NCBI RefSeq assembly: GCF_009687865.1
Contig: NZ_BLAE01000012.1
Coordinates: 2,502-66,501, forward strand
Source of the DNA: Acrocarpospora macrocephala
GTDB taxonomy: Bacteria; Actinomycetota; Actinomycetes; Streptosporangiales; Streptosporangiaceae
DNA length: 64,000 nt
Direction of reading: 5' to 3'
In this document: positions 8,976 through 18,326 of the stretch, piece after piece
Numbering within the stretch: the first letter of the stretch is position 1
Layout: every line of letters begins with the position of its first letter
Translations under genes and position numbers: made by a program
The notes under the pieces: model-generated
Told to the model about the DNA's origin: nothing
The model's input: the letters and a program-made list of their open reading frames with translations, nothing else
The model's database searches: none

Positions 8976-11900
8976 CGGTTGACCACCTCGGCGAGATCCT
9001 CAAGGTTGTTGTGCACGGGGTTGGACACCCCGGTGAACGGCAGGCGCAGCGCGTCCCGCAGCGTGCCGCCCCACAGCTCGGCCAGCCGTTCCGCCTGGCG
9101 GCGGCCCGCCTCCGAGAGGGTCGGCATCCGGATCTCCAGCAGTTTGAGCTGTTCCTCGGCGACCCGGATGAAATGCTCGAACATCGGATCGGGCGGGATC
9201 GGCGTGGCCTCCAGGCCGATCGGGAGCAGCCGCATCAGCCGGGCCGCGAAGTCCCGCCGGATCGACTCGTCGTCGCTGAGCGTCCACTCCTCGTACGCCC
9301 GGACCAGGCTCCCCCACGACGACGCCCCCGCGAACGTGGTCAGCGCCAGGGTCATCGACATGGCGTCGGCCCCCTGGTCGAGCACGATCCTGATCCGCTC
9401 CGGGGAGTCGGGCCCGCCGTCCTCGATCTGGACCTGGCCGTTCCACATCGCGATCAGGAACCGCTGCAGGATCCGGACCCGGTGTTCGTGCGTGGTCATC
9501 AGGTAGCCGAAGTCGTAGCCGAGCCGCTGCCGCCAGCGCAGGAAGTCCTGATCCTGCTCGTTGCGGAGGGCTTGGCCCCAGAAGTTCAGCACCTCCCGCA
9601 GCTCCGGCACCTCGGTCACGCCCATCGAGGTCCGGAACTGCACCACCACGATGGCGTCGGCGTCCAGCGACCGGAACTCGGGGGCGGGCCCGTGCTTGGG
9701 CAGGTTGATGGTGCCGCGCAGGTAGTTCTCGACGCCCGCGTCCCGGGCCGCGGCGGGGTAGGAGATCAGCACCTTCATCTCCCCGGTGCCCTGCGGCGAG
9801 AATCCGCTCGGCACCAGCGCGGCCAGTTTCTGCCGGAACTGGAGCAGGTCCTCCTCCTCCACCAGCGCGCCGTCCTTGCCCGCCGCCTGGGCGACCAGGT
9901 CGGCCATCGGCGGCAGCAGCGGCCGCTCGCCGTGCTCGCGGTGCCGGAACAGCCGCTTGACCTCCTGTTTGAGCCGGTCCCGCAGGTGTGCCTTGGCGTA
10001 GGCGGGGCCGTCCTCCGTACTGATCTGGAACACCCGGCGCCAGCCGTCGGTGTCGATGATCTCGTTGAGCAGGTCGGCCTCGCTGGCGTTCGGGCGCAGC
10101 CTGCCCCGCCCGACATAGTGGCTGATCGCCCGGTTCCGTACCTGCTCGTAGAAGCTTTCCAGGTCCTCCCCGCGCGGCGGCAGCAGGTAGGTCACGCCGA
10201 CCCTGGCCCGGTAGAGGTCACGGGCCCGGCGGGCGAACCGCGCGTCGTCCTCCTGGGCGTGGCCGATCAGCTCGTCGGTGAGATCGGTCAGGTCCCGGCT
10301 GGTACGGCCCAGCTTGTGCTCCCACCGCGCGGTCTGGTCCCCCCACGCGGAGTGCCAGATCGCCCTGGCCCGCCAGTGGTACCAGGCGTCCTGCTCCTGG
10401 ATCACCCGCTGCACCACCGGGTCGCCCCAGCGCGCCTTCCGCACCCCGAGCAGCCGGTCCCGCAGCTGGGGCAGCGACGGCTGGGTGGCCAGCCCCGCGG
10501 GCGCGGGCGGCTCGCTGCGCCGCAGTTCGAGCAGGCCGCGGAAGCCCAGCTTGTCGACCTCCTCGATCAGGTTGGGGTGGCCGTTCAGGATCCGCCGCAG
10601 CCGGAGCGGGTCGTAGTCGCCGAGCATCTGCTCGACCCCGCGCCGGGGATCGAAGTCCTGCACCATCTGCGGCACCACCGTGCGCAGGCTGGCCTCCAGC
10701 GCCTTGAGGTTGTCCTCCATGCCGCGCATCCGGGTGGCCAGCATGCGGTAGATGGCGTTGGCCCCGTCGGTCGCCTGGAGTTCGGTGAACGTCAGCGGCG
10801 CCCGGGTCCGCAGCGGGTCGAGGTTGGTCGCGCCGAACATGCGCTCCACCGCGTCCCGGTTGTTCTCGGCCCGGCCGGGCGGCGGCGCCGCCAGCTCGGC
10901 GACGGCCCGGGCCAGGATGCGCGAGGCGACCAGGTCGGCCAGGTCGTCCACCGGCACGGTCATGGACGCGACCAGGCTGGTGGAGACCCCCCGGTTGCCG
11001 ATCCCGGACACCGCGATGGTCTCGCGCTCCACGCCCCGGTTGATGAAGTCGTCGGCGAAGGACTGGTAGACCCGGTCGAAGACCCGCGCGCCCTCCTCCT
11101 CGCCCTGGTCGATGTCGGTGCCGACCAGCGACATGACCAGCGACACGATCGAGCGGTGCAGGTCCTCCCGGTCCACGCCCGAGGTGCGGCCGAACAGGAA
11201 CGCGGTCTGCACGGTCGAGGCGCGCAGCCGGATCTCCCCCTCGACCGGGTAGCGGACGAACAGGTCGCCGGTGATCCCCACGTTGCTCAGCTCGGTGCCC
11301 GCCGCGTGCCCGTTCTGGTCGTCGACCAGCCGGAACAGGTCGAGCAGCGCGCGGCCCGCGTTCAGGGTGGCCCGCCGCCCGCCGCCGAGCCCCTCGTCGA
11401 AGGCGGACGGCAGCAGGACCAGCGGGTAGATCTGCGCCCGCAGGCCGGCCTGCTCCAGCGCGTGCCCGACCAGATGCAGGTAGTCGTAGAAGATCCCGCT
11501 GCCGGTGCCGCCCGCCACCGAGAACGCGATGAACACGTCGCAGGAGGAGCTCAGCCTGCCGCCCAGCTGGGCCAGCTCGCCACCGGAGGTGCTGATGCTG
11601 CCGACCGCGTTGGCCACCGGCAGCATGGCCGGCCGCACGCCGTGCCGGAGCGTCTCGAACAGAGCCGCCCGGCCGACCGTGGGCAGCTGCCCCGCGCCGC
11701 GCACCAGCGGCGCCACCCGGGGCTCACCGCTGGAAGGCGGCAGCCAGTCGGTCACCAACGGCTGAATGTTGGTACGCAGGCTGCGCGCCACCTCCGGGTA
11801 GGTGTCGAACCGCGGCACCAGATCCGGCACCAGGTTCCTGGTGCGCATCCCCGCCGCCACATGATCGGAGCCGGGCACCGCCCTGGTCTTCAGGCGCAGC

Positions 11901-12106
11901 AGTTCGGCCTCGTTCAGGTCGGCGTACACGAACTGCATGCACGACGGCAGCTGGTAGGGCAGGAAGTTCTGGCCCGGCATGCGGTCCAGCAGCTCCCGCC
12001 CGTCCGGGCCGCACAGCTCGTCCCGGAGCCGGCGTTCCAGTTCGGCTCCGATCAGGCAGCCGGTGCCGCCCAACCCGACGAACAACATCGGCTGATAGAT
12101 CCTCAT
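8966..12106 (-). CDS. FtsZ/tubulin-like GTPase with very long C-terminal extension
   Basis: About 1046 residues. The N-terminus has the FtsZ/tubulin nucleotide-binding features: a first glycine loop MLFVGLGGTG (residues 7-16) and the tubulin signature loop SVAGGTGSG (about 196-204), with YPLVLLPSAF and NAGRALLDLFRLVD following as in tubulin-like proteins. This matches the Pfam group called tubulin-like (Tubulin_2) as I remember it. The remaining roughly 650 residues are mostly helical with no motif I can name. FtsZ is about 400 residues, so this is a much larger, specialised relative rather than the cell-division protein. ATG start at 12106; 31 bp separate it from the upstream vWA gene. It could polymerise or act as a nucleotide-dependent switch. 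Confidence 0.82.
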   Translation of the reverse strand: MRIYQPMLFVGLGGTGCLIGAELERRLRDELCGPDGRELLDRMPGQNFLPYQLPSCMQFVYADLNEAELLRLKTRAVPGSDHVAAGMRTRNLVPDLVPRFDTYPEVARSLRTNIQPLVTDWLPPSSGEPRVAPLVRGAGQLPTVGRAALFETLRHGVRPAMLPVANAVGSISTSGGELAQLGGRLSSSCDVFIAFSVAGGTGSGIFYDYLHLVGHALEQAGLRAQIYPLVLLPSAFDEGLGGGRRATLNAGRALLDLFRLVDDQNGHAAGTELSNVGITGDLFVRYPVEGEIRLRASTVQTAFLFGRTSGVDREDLHRSIVSLVMSLVGTDIDQGEEEGARVFDRVYQSFADDFINRGVERETIAVSGIGNRGVSTSLVASMTVPVDDLADLVASRILARAVAELAAPPPGRAENNRDAVERMFGATNLDPLRTRAPLTFTELQATDGANAIYRMLATRMRGMEDNLKALEASLRTVVPQMVQDFDPRRGVEQMLGDYDPLRLRRILNGHPNLIEEVDKLGFRGLLELRRSEPPAPAGLATQPSLPQLRDRLLGVRKARWGDPVVQRVIQEQDAWYHWRARAIWHSAWGDQTARWEHKLGRTSRDLTDLTDELIGHAQEDDARFARRARDLYRARVGVTYLLPPRGEDLESFYEQVRNRAISHYVGRGRLRPNASEADLLNEIIDTDGWRRVFQISTEDGPAYAKAHLRDRLKQEVKRLFRHREHGERPLLPPMADLVAQAAGKDGALVEEEDLLQFRQKLAALVPSGFSPQGTGEMKVLISYPAAARDAGVENYLRGTINLPKHGPAPEFRSLDADAIVVVQFRTSMGVTEVPELREVLNFWGQALRNEQDQDFLRWRQRLGYDFGYLMTTHEHRVRILQRFLIAMWNGQVQIEDGGPDSPERIRIVLDQGADAMSMTLALTTFAGASSWGSLVRAYEEWTLSDDESIRRDFAARLMRLLPIGLEATPIPPDPMFEHFIRVAEEQLKLLEIRMPTLSEAGRRQAERLAELWGGTLRDALRLPFTGVSNPVHNNLEDLAEVVNRWL

Positions 12107-12137
12107 CCACGGCTCGCTTTCTGCACCGAAGCCCGCA

Positions 12138-14372
12138 TCACATCAGGGGGTCGTTGGAGTAATGGCTGGGCTGGTCGAACGGATCGGATCCGTAGGCGCC
12201 GGCGGCCGGCTCGGGCCGCCGGTCGAGCCTGCCGTCCCGTACGGCGATCGCCACCCCGTCCCCGACCGCCTGCGGAACCCCCGGCCGGACCGGGTACTGC
12301 TCGCCGCCGGGACCTCGCAGGACCAGACCCGCGCCGCGGCCCGCCCGGACCACCTCGTAGGTGAGGTCGCCCTGGTTCGGGCGGTCCAGGTAGGGGTGGT
12401 CGGTGTGGGTGTCCCGGATGACGAACGTCAGCCTGCGGTTGCGGCCGATCGGCGCCCGCCAGGGGCCCATCTCCCGGTCGCCCTGGTAGAGCACCAGGGT
12501 GAGATCCTGGACGTCGCCGCGCACCCGGGCCGCCCGGATCCGGCTGGTCAGGTAGGTCACCGTGATCACGGCGAGCAGCGTGAGCGCGGCCAGGATCCAC
12601 GGCACCGGCGAGGGCGGCTGCGCCACCCGCAGCTTGAGGAAGCCCTGGCCGTACACCTTGGCGGGGTCGGCGGCGTCGCGCAGGATCAGCATCCCGGGCA
12701 CGTCGCCTTCGGCCGAGTCGGCGGCCAGCGTCAGCGTGACATCGGTGGAGGACTGGCCGACCGCCAGCCGCACGTCGGGGTCCACCACCTCGATGTGGTC
12801 GCCCTCCCGCAGGTCTGCCAGGACGAGCGTGGCGCTGATCGGCTTCCCGGTCTCGTTGCTGGCGGTCACCGTGCCGGTGGCGGCGTCGCCCGGGGCGATG
12901 GTCTGCTGCGGGATGTCGACCACGGTCCTGACCTGCTCGCCGGGCTTCGCGACCGTGGTCTGGTACGGAATGCGGTCGCCCTGCACCCCGGTCGCGTCCA
13001 CGATCCCGACGAACTCGAGCCCGCCCGAGGCTCCCGGCGGGATGGTCAGCGCGCCCGCGAACTCGCCGTCCCCGGCCTTGCGGTCGGGGCCGGTGCCCGA
13101 GTCGTTGAGCTCCGCGTGCACGGTGCCCGGCACCCCGTCGCCGGTCATGTCCACGCTGAACCTGAGCGCGGACAGGTCGTCGTCGGCGACGACCACGCCC
13201 TTCCTGGTCTGCAGCCGGGACCGGACCACGACCTCCTTGCCCGGGTCGGGGTTGGGCGAGTCCAGCGTGATGGAGGAGTGCACGGCGCCCTGCCAGGTCA
13301 CGGCCGCCACCACTTCCTCGGGCTCGGCGTCCTGGGCGGCCTCCACCCTGACCTTCCAGGTGCCCGGGCGGGGCAGCCGGATCTGCAGGCCCTCCACCGG
13401 GGTGTCCTCGCCGTTGACCTGGAAGGTCGAGCCGTCGAACGCGCCGGACTTGGGGACGGTCTTGCCGTTGGGGTCGATGTAGGTGACCTTGAAGCGCGGG
13501 TTGCGCTTGGAGACGGTGATCGAGGCGTCGGTGGCGATGACGGGGATGCGCAGCTGGTATTCGCGGGAGCCGCCGCTGGGCACGGTCTGCGATTCGGCCA
13601 CCTCCGAGCCCGCGCACCTGGCGGCGGCGTAGGCCCGGACCATGGCCGCGAAGACCTCGCGCTCGTCCTTGATCAGCTGTGCTCTGGGCTTGGAGTCGCC
13701 CATGTTGTTGCACGGCTTGCCGACCGCGAAGCCGCGCAGCTGCGCCGGGTCGGCCTGGCCGAACCCCAGCGGCCACACCTGGATTCCGAGCTTGGTGGCC
13801 TCGGTCAGGTGGGCCTGGATGTAGTCGGCGGCGGCGGCCTGCCGTACGGCGGGGCTGTCGCCGTAGTTCAGGCTGCGCTGGACGTCCAGGATGCCGTCGG
13901 TGAGCAGGAAGACGATCTTCTGGCGCTGGTCGTCATCGGAGTCGCGCAGGGTGGCGAGCGCACGTCCGAGCGCTGCCGCGTGGTCGGTGTCGTTGCCCTC
14001 CGCCGCGGTCCGGGGATGCAGCTCCTGGACGCATTTCAGGATGGCCTCGCGGTCCTCCCTGCTGCCCAGCGGGGTGAGCGGGCAGACCATGTCCAGCGCG
14101 TCCTGGTCGGGGGTGTTCTTGCTGCCGAAGCCGACCACCTCGACCCGGGACTTGGACGAGAACTCGCCGACGGCCAGCAGTGAGGCGGCCGCGCGCTCCT
14201 GGCTCACGGCGCTCGCGGACAGGCTGCCGGACTCGTCGACCAGGATGACCACGTCGATCGGCTGCACCTCGATGGGTGGAATGGGCACGGCCTCGGCCGG
14301 CACTGCCGTCATGAACACGACGCCGAGGGACATGAGCATGGCTAGCCGACGGGAAACAGAACTGACGACCAT
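12138..14372 (-). CDS. Secreted/membrane-anchored vWA-domain protein
   Basis: About 744 residues. A signal peptide (VSRRLAMLMSLGVVFMTAVP, then AEA) is followed by a von Willebrand factor A domain with an intact MIDAS, DESGS (D46, S48, S50), and a second metal-site Thr region (FLLTDGILD). Beta-sandwich-like repeats fill residues about 280-590, one membrane helix (WILAALTLLAVITVTYL) sits near 600, and a C-terminal domain of about 120 residues should be cytoplasmic. The ATG at 14372 is chosen because AAGGGG lies 10 nt upstream and the signal peptide then begins properly; the longer open frame to 14501 adds only non-signal sequence. It probably binds a divalent cation and a protein ligand outside the membrane. 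A 125-bp gap separates it from the dynamin-like gene. Confidence 0.85.
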   Translation of the reverse strand: MVVSSVSRRLAMLMSLGVVFMTAVPAEAVPIPPIEVQPIDVVILVDESGSLSASAVSQERAAASLLAVGEFSSKSRVEVVGFGSKNTPDQDALDMVCPLTPLGSREDREAILKCVQELHPRTAAEGNDTDHAAALGRALATLRDSDDDQRQKIVFLLTDGILDVQRSLNYGDSPAVRQAAAADYIQAHLTEATKLGIQVWPLGFGQADPAQLRGFAVGKPCNNMGDSKPRAQLIKDEREVFAAMVRAYAAARCAGSEVAESQTVPSGGSREYQLRIPVIATDASITVSKRNPRFKVTYIDPNGKTVPKSGAFDGSTFQVNGEDTPVEGLQIRLPRPGTWKVRVEAAQDAEPEEVVAAVTWQGAVHSSITLDSPNPDPGKEVVVRSRLQTRKGVVVADDDLSALRFSVDMTGDGVPGTVHAELNDSGTGPDRKAGDGEFAGALTIPPGASGGLEFVGIVDATGVQGDRIPYQTTVAKPGEQVRTVVDIPQQTIAPGDAATGTVTASNETGKPISATLVLADLREGDHIEVVDPDVRLAVGQSSTDVTLTLAADSAEGDVPGMLILRDAADPAKVYGQGFLKLRVAQPPSPVPWILAALTLLAVITVTYLTSRIRAARVRGDVQDLTLVLYQGDREMGPWRAPIGRNRRLTFVIRDTHTDHPYLDRPNQGDLTYEVVRAGRGAGLVLRGPGGEQYPVRPGVPQAVGDGVAIAVRDGRLDRRPEPAAGAYGSDPFDQPSHYSNDPLM

Positions 14373-14497
14373 ATCCGCGTTGCCCCTTCGCGTGGAGACC
14401 GGCGGTGCGTTTCCGATGCTCGTACGGAAATTTCCGCCGATGTTGACCAGCCAACGTCCGGCGGTGAAGAACGGTTCCATTGCACCCAGGAATCTGA

Positions 14498-16261
14498 TCA
14501 TTCGTCGGCCAGAGAATCGCCGCGCGCGCGGAGCGCGTTCAGTTCGGCCAGCCGCTTTTCGGCTTCCTGCCGCTTGCCCAGCAGGGTTTGCTCGGTCATC
14601 CGGCCGGCGTCCCCCCGCTCCCTGATTAATTCGGTCAGCTGCGAATCGGCCTGGCCCAGGCTCTTCTCCATATGGGTTATCAGGCCATTCTCGCTGGCGG
14701 TGATCGCCTCCTTTATGAATTGACCGAATTGCTGGTTCAGGACATCGAGGCGGCGATCCAGATAGCGGCGGGCGTCCACCTGGGCGAGTTGCCGGTTCTG
14801 CTCGTGCTTGCCCAGCCGCTCCATGAACGCGAGCATCGCCACGCCGACGATGGACGCGACCAGCGGATTGAGGAACGCGGCCACCGTGACGGCCATCGAA
14901 CCCAGATCGGCGAACTTGCGCGTCCGGGACAGGATGCCCATGAGTCCCGGCGGCGCCTCGGTGACGTCCATCGGGACGTGGCTCACCTTCGGCAGCACGA
15001 GTTCGCCGAGCGGGAGGTCGCCCACGTCGGCCATGACCCCGCCGGTGGTCCGGCCCGCGATCGCGGCCAGCCGCGCCACCAGGTCGTCTTCGAGCTCGAT
15101 GAGCAGGCCCTGGGTCGCCGTGTCCAGGTGGGCCTTGATCTCGGTGCGCAGGTCGGGGCCGCCCCGGCCGATCAGTTCTTCCATCGCGTGCCGTACCTGG
15201 TTCAGGCGGGCCGTCATCCGATCCAGGAGGCCGACGGCCTCCTCCCGGTGCGCGCGCTCCAGCTCGGCCCGCCAGACCACCTGCTTCAGCCGGTCGCGCT
15301 GCCGTTCCAGGTCGCCGACGAGCGACTGGTCCTCCTGGTAGGCGCGCAGGTGATTGGTGACGTCGGTGATCGCCCCGGAGATCAGGATCCTGGCCTGCTC
15401 CACCGCCTCGCGCCTGACCTCCCTGGCCCGTTCGGCCACGGTCGCCAGGAGCGCCTCCTCCAGCTGGCCGAAACCGCTGGTGGTGTACCGGCGCCGGGCC
15501 AGTTCGGCGTCACCGGCGGCCGCCGCCGCGATGGCGTCCTGCCGCCGCCTGCTGCTGACCGAGAACCAGGACGCGGCCGCGAAGCGCGGCGCGTACGCCC
15601 GGATCCGGGCCTGATTCTCCTGCTTGACGGTCGCCGAGTCCTTGAACAGGTCGATCTTGGTAAGCGCGAAGACGACCTGCGGGATGCGCTCCGCCGCACG
15701 GGTCAGGAACTGCAGCTCGGATTCGGTCATCGCCCGGGACGCGTCGACCACGAACAGCAGGATGTCCGCTCTGGCCAGGGTGGCCAGGGTGATCGAGGTG
15801 TGACCCGCCACCAGACCGCCGACACCGGGCGTGTCCACCAGCGTGAGCCCTTCACTCAGCAGCCGGGACGGCAGGAACACGTCGACGCACCGGACCCCCG
15901 ACCGGATCGGTTTCTGCGTCGCCGGGTCCAGGGCGGCGTACTCGCGTATCTCGGCAAGGCCGATCTCACGTCCGCCGGGATGTTCGTCGTCGAAGGCGAC
16001 GGCCCCGGCCTTCGCGCGGTACTGCACGGCCAGGTGCACGCTGGTGGCGATCTCGGTTTCCACCGGGAGCAGCGCGTCCCGCTCGATCAGCGCGTTGATG
16101 AGCGAGCTCTTCCCCCGTTTCTGCTCGCCCACCACGACCACGGTCGCGGTCTCGGCCGTGACCCGTTCGATCAGCCGGCCGACCGCGTCCGCGGGAAGCG
16201 GATTGCCCTGATCGCGCAGGACGTCCCGGACGTCTTCCAGGAACCGCATCTCATCGGTCAT
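14498..16261 (-). CDS. Bacterial dynamin-like GTPase
   Basis: About 587 residues. It has a dynamin-superfamily G domain: G1 GEQKRGKSS (residues 45-53), a switch I Thr in ETEIATSVH, G3 DTPGVGG (about 140) and G4 TKID in VVFALTKIDLF. Long helical segments follow (stalk-like), then two adjacent hydrophobic segments (MAVTVAAFLNPLVASIVGVA) where dynamin-like proteins have a membrane-inserting paddle, and a C-terminal coiled coil. Expected role: GTP-driven membrane binding or remodelling, perhaps as a pair with the second dynamin-like protein of the operon. ATG at 16261 is preferred because AGGAG lies 8 nt upstream; a GTG at 16270 is possible. Overlaps the Hsp70 gene by 11 bp. Confidence 0.88.
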   Translation of the reverse strand: MTDEMRFLEDVRDVLRDQGNPLPADAVGRLIERVTAETATVVVVGEQKRGKSSLINALIERDALLPVETEIATSVHLAVQYRAKAGAVAFDDEHPGGREIGLAEIREYAALDPATQKPIRSGVRCVDVFLPSRLLSEGLTLVDTPGVGGLVAGHTSITLATLARADILLFVVDASRAMTESELQFLTRAAERIPQVVFALTKIDLFKDSATVKQENQARIRAYAPRFAAASWFSVSSRRRQDAIAAAAAGDAELARRRYTTSGFGQLEEALLATVAERAREVRREAVEQARILISGAITDVTNHLRAYQEDQSLVGDLERQRDRLKQVVWRAELERAHREEAVGLLDRMTARLNQVRHAMEELIGRGGPDLRTEIKAHLDTATQGLLIELEDDLVARLAAIAGRTTGGVMADVGDLPLGELVLPKVSHVPMDVTEAPPGLMGILSRTRKFADLGSMAVTVAAFLNPLVASIVGVAMLAFMERLGKHEQNRQLAQVDARRYLDRRLDVLNQQFGQFIKEAITASENGLITHMEKSLGQADSQLTELIRERGDAGRMTEQTLLGKRQEAEKRLAELNALRARGDSLADE

Positions 16262-18326
16262 CGTCACCACTCCTCGCTGATTCGAGCCGTACGGCGGCGA
16301 CCTGGCCGCCGGTGCCGCACAGGAAGACGAAGCCGCCGGCGAACGCCGGGGCCGCCTCGACCGGCCAGTCGATGCCGTGGACGCGCCGGACCGTCCCGTC
16401 CGCGACGCTCGCCACGGAGAGCGCGGAGCCGGCGGCCACGTAGAGCGCGTCCCCGTGCGGAACCAGGGCGGTCACCGGGGCGCCCGCCCGGAGCATCGGC
16501 TCAGGACGGCCGTTCTCGGCGTCGAACACGGCGATCCGCCCGTCGCCGGTGGCGGCGTAGACGCGGCCTCGGTGGTAACGCGGGCCGGTTCCCGGGCTGA
16601 CCCCCGCGGGCTGCTGCCACCTGACCCCACCGAGACCGTGCCGGGGCACGGCGTGGAGCTGACCGTCCTCGGTGGCGGCGAAGATCATGCTGCCGGTGAC
16701 CTCGATCGGGCCGGCGACCGGAGCGGAGGAGAGCCGGACCCGCCACTCCGGCTGTCTCCCCGCGACGGCGAACAGCATGCCCTTGCGGCCACCGAGGTAG
16801 ACCAGCCCGTCGGCCACCGTGGGCGGCGATCCCTTCGCCTGGGCCGCCCTGCACTGCCAGGTGGTGGCGCCGTCGGCCAGGGCCAGGCAGTGCAGTCCGG
16901 ACTGCTCGAACGCCACATAGACGTGCTCGCCGTGGACGCGCGGCCCGGTGGCGAGCGGTCCGTCCAGCTGGCGCCACCAGCGCCGGTCTCCGGTGGCCGA
17001 GCTATAGGCGCTGACCCGGCCGTCGGTGTCCCCGATGACGACCAGTTCTTCGGTCGCGGCCGCTCCCGTGATCGGCGCGTAGCCGCAGGTCTGCCAGCGG
17101 CGTCCCCCGGTGGCCAGGTCGAAGGCGTACAGGCGGCCCTGGTCGGTGCCGGTGAAGAGGGACGAACCGGAGAGCGCCGGCGCGGTCGGCCGGCCGGCCA
17201 CCCGCTGCCGCCAGGGCCGGGCCGGCCGGGCGCCGTCGTCCGGTGGCGGCACGTCGGTGAGCGCGCCCAGCACCACCGCGTGCTTCGGGTCCGCCGCGAT
17301 CTCCACGGCCACCCAGTCCTGGAGCCGACCGGCGATGGTCTGGCTGACCAGCGGAATCGCGCTCGACCCGCCGGTCAGATAGACGGCGTCCAGCTCGTCC
17401 ATGACGAGTCCGGCGGCGCGGATGGTCCGGCCCAGCTCGGTCACGGTCCTGCGCACCGCGAGGCCGATCGCCTCCTCGAACTCGTCGGGCGTGACCTGGA
17501 TGCCGGGGGAGAACGGGGGCTCCCCGCCCACCAGGCAGGGGTTCCGGCGGGACAGCGTCTTCTTGGCCTCGCGCGCCTCCACGGCCCAGCGATACTGGGT
17601 CATGACGGCCGGGCGGTCGGCCGCGTCCCAGATTTTGGCCGCGGCGTCGGGGTCGATGAGGCGGGCGTGCCGCTGCACCACGTGGAGCAGCGCCCGGTCG
17701 AACTCCTCACCGCCGACCTCGTCCAGGCCACCGGCCGCTCCGGCCAGTTCGAAGCCCGTCTCGGTACGGCGCAACGCCGCGGTGTCGAAGCTGCCGCCGC
17801 CCAGGTCGTAGACGGCCACCACGGCGCCCCTGGTGCTCGGTTTCCTGGTGGCGTACCAGCGGGCGGCGGCGATCGGCTCCGGCAGCAGGACCACCTCACC
17901 GAGCCCGGCCCGATGAGCCGCCTCGCGGAGCCGCCGCTGCGCCGGTTCATCCCACCGAGCCGGATATGTCAGGAAAGTAGAGTCCGGTTCGTCGGGGAAC
18001 CTGTGCCGAGCGGCGGCCGACACGACCCGGAGGAGCGCGGCGACCGGGTCGACGGGGTCGATCCACCGGCCTTCGACGTAGAGCGCGGTGTCGGCCCAGA
18101 GCAGGTGCCTGGGCGAGCGGATGATCCGCTCGGGGAATCGGGTGACCTGGTCCACGATCTCGCGCCCGACGACGAGTTCGTCGCCGTCCACCAGGACCAG
18201 CGCCGGAATCGAGTGATCGCCTCGCCCGGGGTCGAGCGGCAGGACCGCGACCTCCCCGTCGTACCGGGTGGCCGCGGTGACGCAACAGGTCCCGAGATCG
18301 ATTGCCAGGCCCCACCCGCCGGTCAT
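16251..18326 (-). CDS. Hsp70-type ATPase fused to a PQQ/WD-like beta-propeller
   Basis: About 691 residues. Residues 1-370 are an Hsp70/actin-fold ATPase: phosphate-1 AIDLGTCCVT (residues 8-17), phosphate-2 YDLGGGSFDT (173-182) and the adenosine motif AVYLTGGSSAIPLV (about 310-323). The usual peptide-binding domain and lid are missing. In their place residues about 385-685 hold repeated blades such as LYAFDLATGGRRWQT and VSAYSSATGDRRWWR, the pattern of PQQ-like beta-propellers. The result looks like an ATP-driven switch with a propeller for protein docking. ATG start at 18326 shares an ATGA overlap with the preceding dynamin-like gene. The longer upstream frame runs antisense-like through that gene and is rejected. 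Confidence 0.88.
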   Translation of the reverse strand: MTGGWGLAIDLGTCCVTAATRYDGEVAVLPLDPGRGDHSIPALVLVDGDELVVGREIVDQVTRFPERIIRSPRHLLWADTALYVEGRWIDPVDPVAALLRVVSAAARHRFPDEPDSTFLTYPARWDEPAQRRLREAAHRAGLGEVVLLPEPIAAARWYATRKPSTRGAVVAVYDLGGGSFDTAALRRTETGFELAGAAGGLDEVGGEEFDRALLHVVQRHARLIDPDAAAKIWDAADRPAVMTQYRWAVEAREAKKTLSRRNPCLVGGEPPFSPGIQVTPDEFEEAIGLAVRRTVTELGRTIRAAGLVMDELDAVYLTGGSSAIPLVSQTIAGRLQDWVAVEIAADPKHAVVLGALTDVPPPDDGARPARPWRQRVAGRPTAPALSGSSLFTGTDQGRLYAFDLATGGRRWQTCGYAPITGAAATEELVVIGDTDGRVSAYSSATGDRRWWRQLDGPLATGPRVHGEHVYVAFEQSGLHCLALADGATTWQCRAAQAKGSPPTVADGLVYLGGRKGMLFAVAGRQPEWRVRLSSAPVAGPIEVTGSMIFAATEDGQLHAVPRHGLGGVRWQQPAGVSPGTGPRYHRGRVYAATGDGRIAVFDAENGRPEPMLRAGAPVTALVPHGDALYVAAGSALSVASVADGTVRRVHGIDWPVEAAPAFAGGFVFLCGTGGQVAAVRLESARSGDDDR

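Noticed and set aside
6642-9506. Plus-strand open frame of about 950 codons
   Set aside because: Antisense to the polytopic membrane protein gene; biased composition and no recognisable motif.
9011-12364. Plus-strand open frame of more than 1100 codons
   Set aside because: It is the antisense shadow of the tubulin-like gene. Its product is a low-complexity Arg/Gly/Pro/Val/Leu/Gln mix with no domain, as expected from the high GC content.
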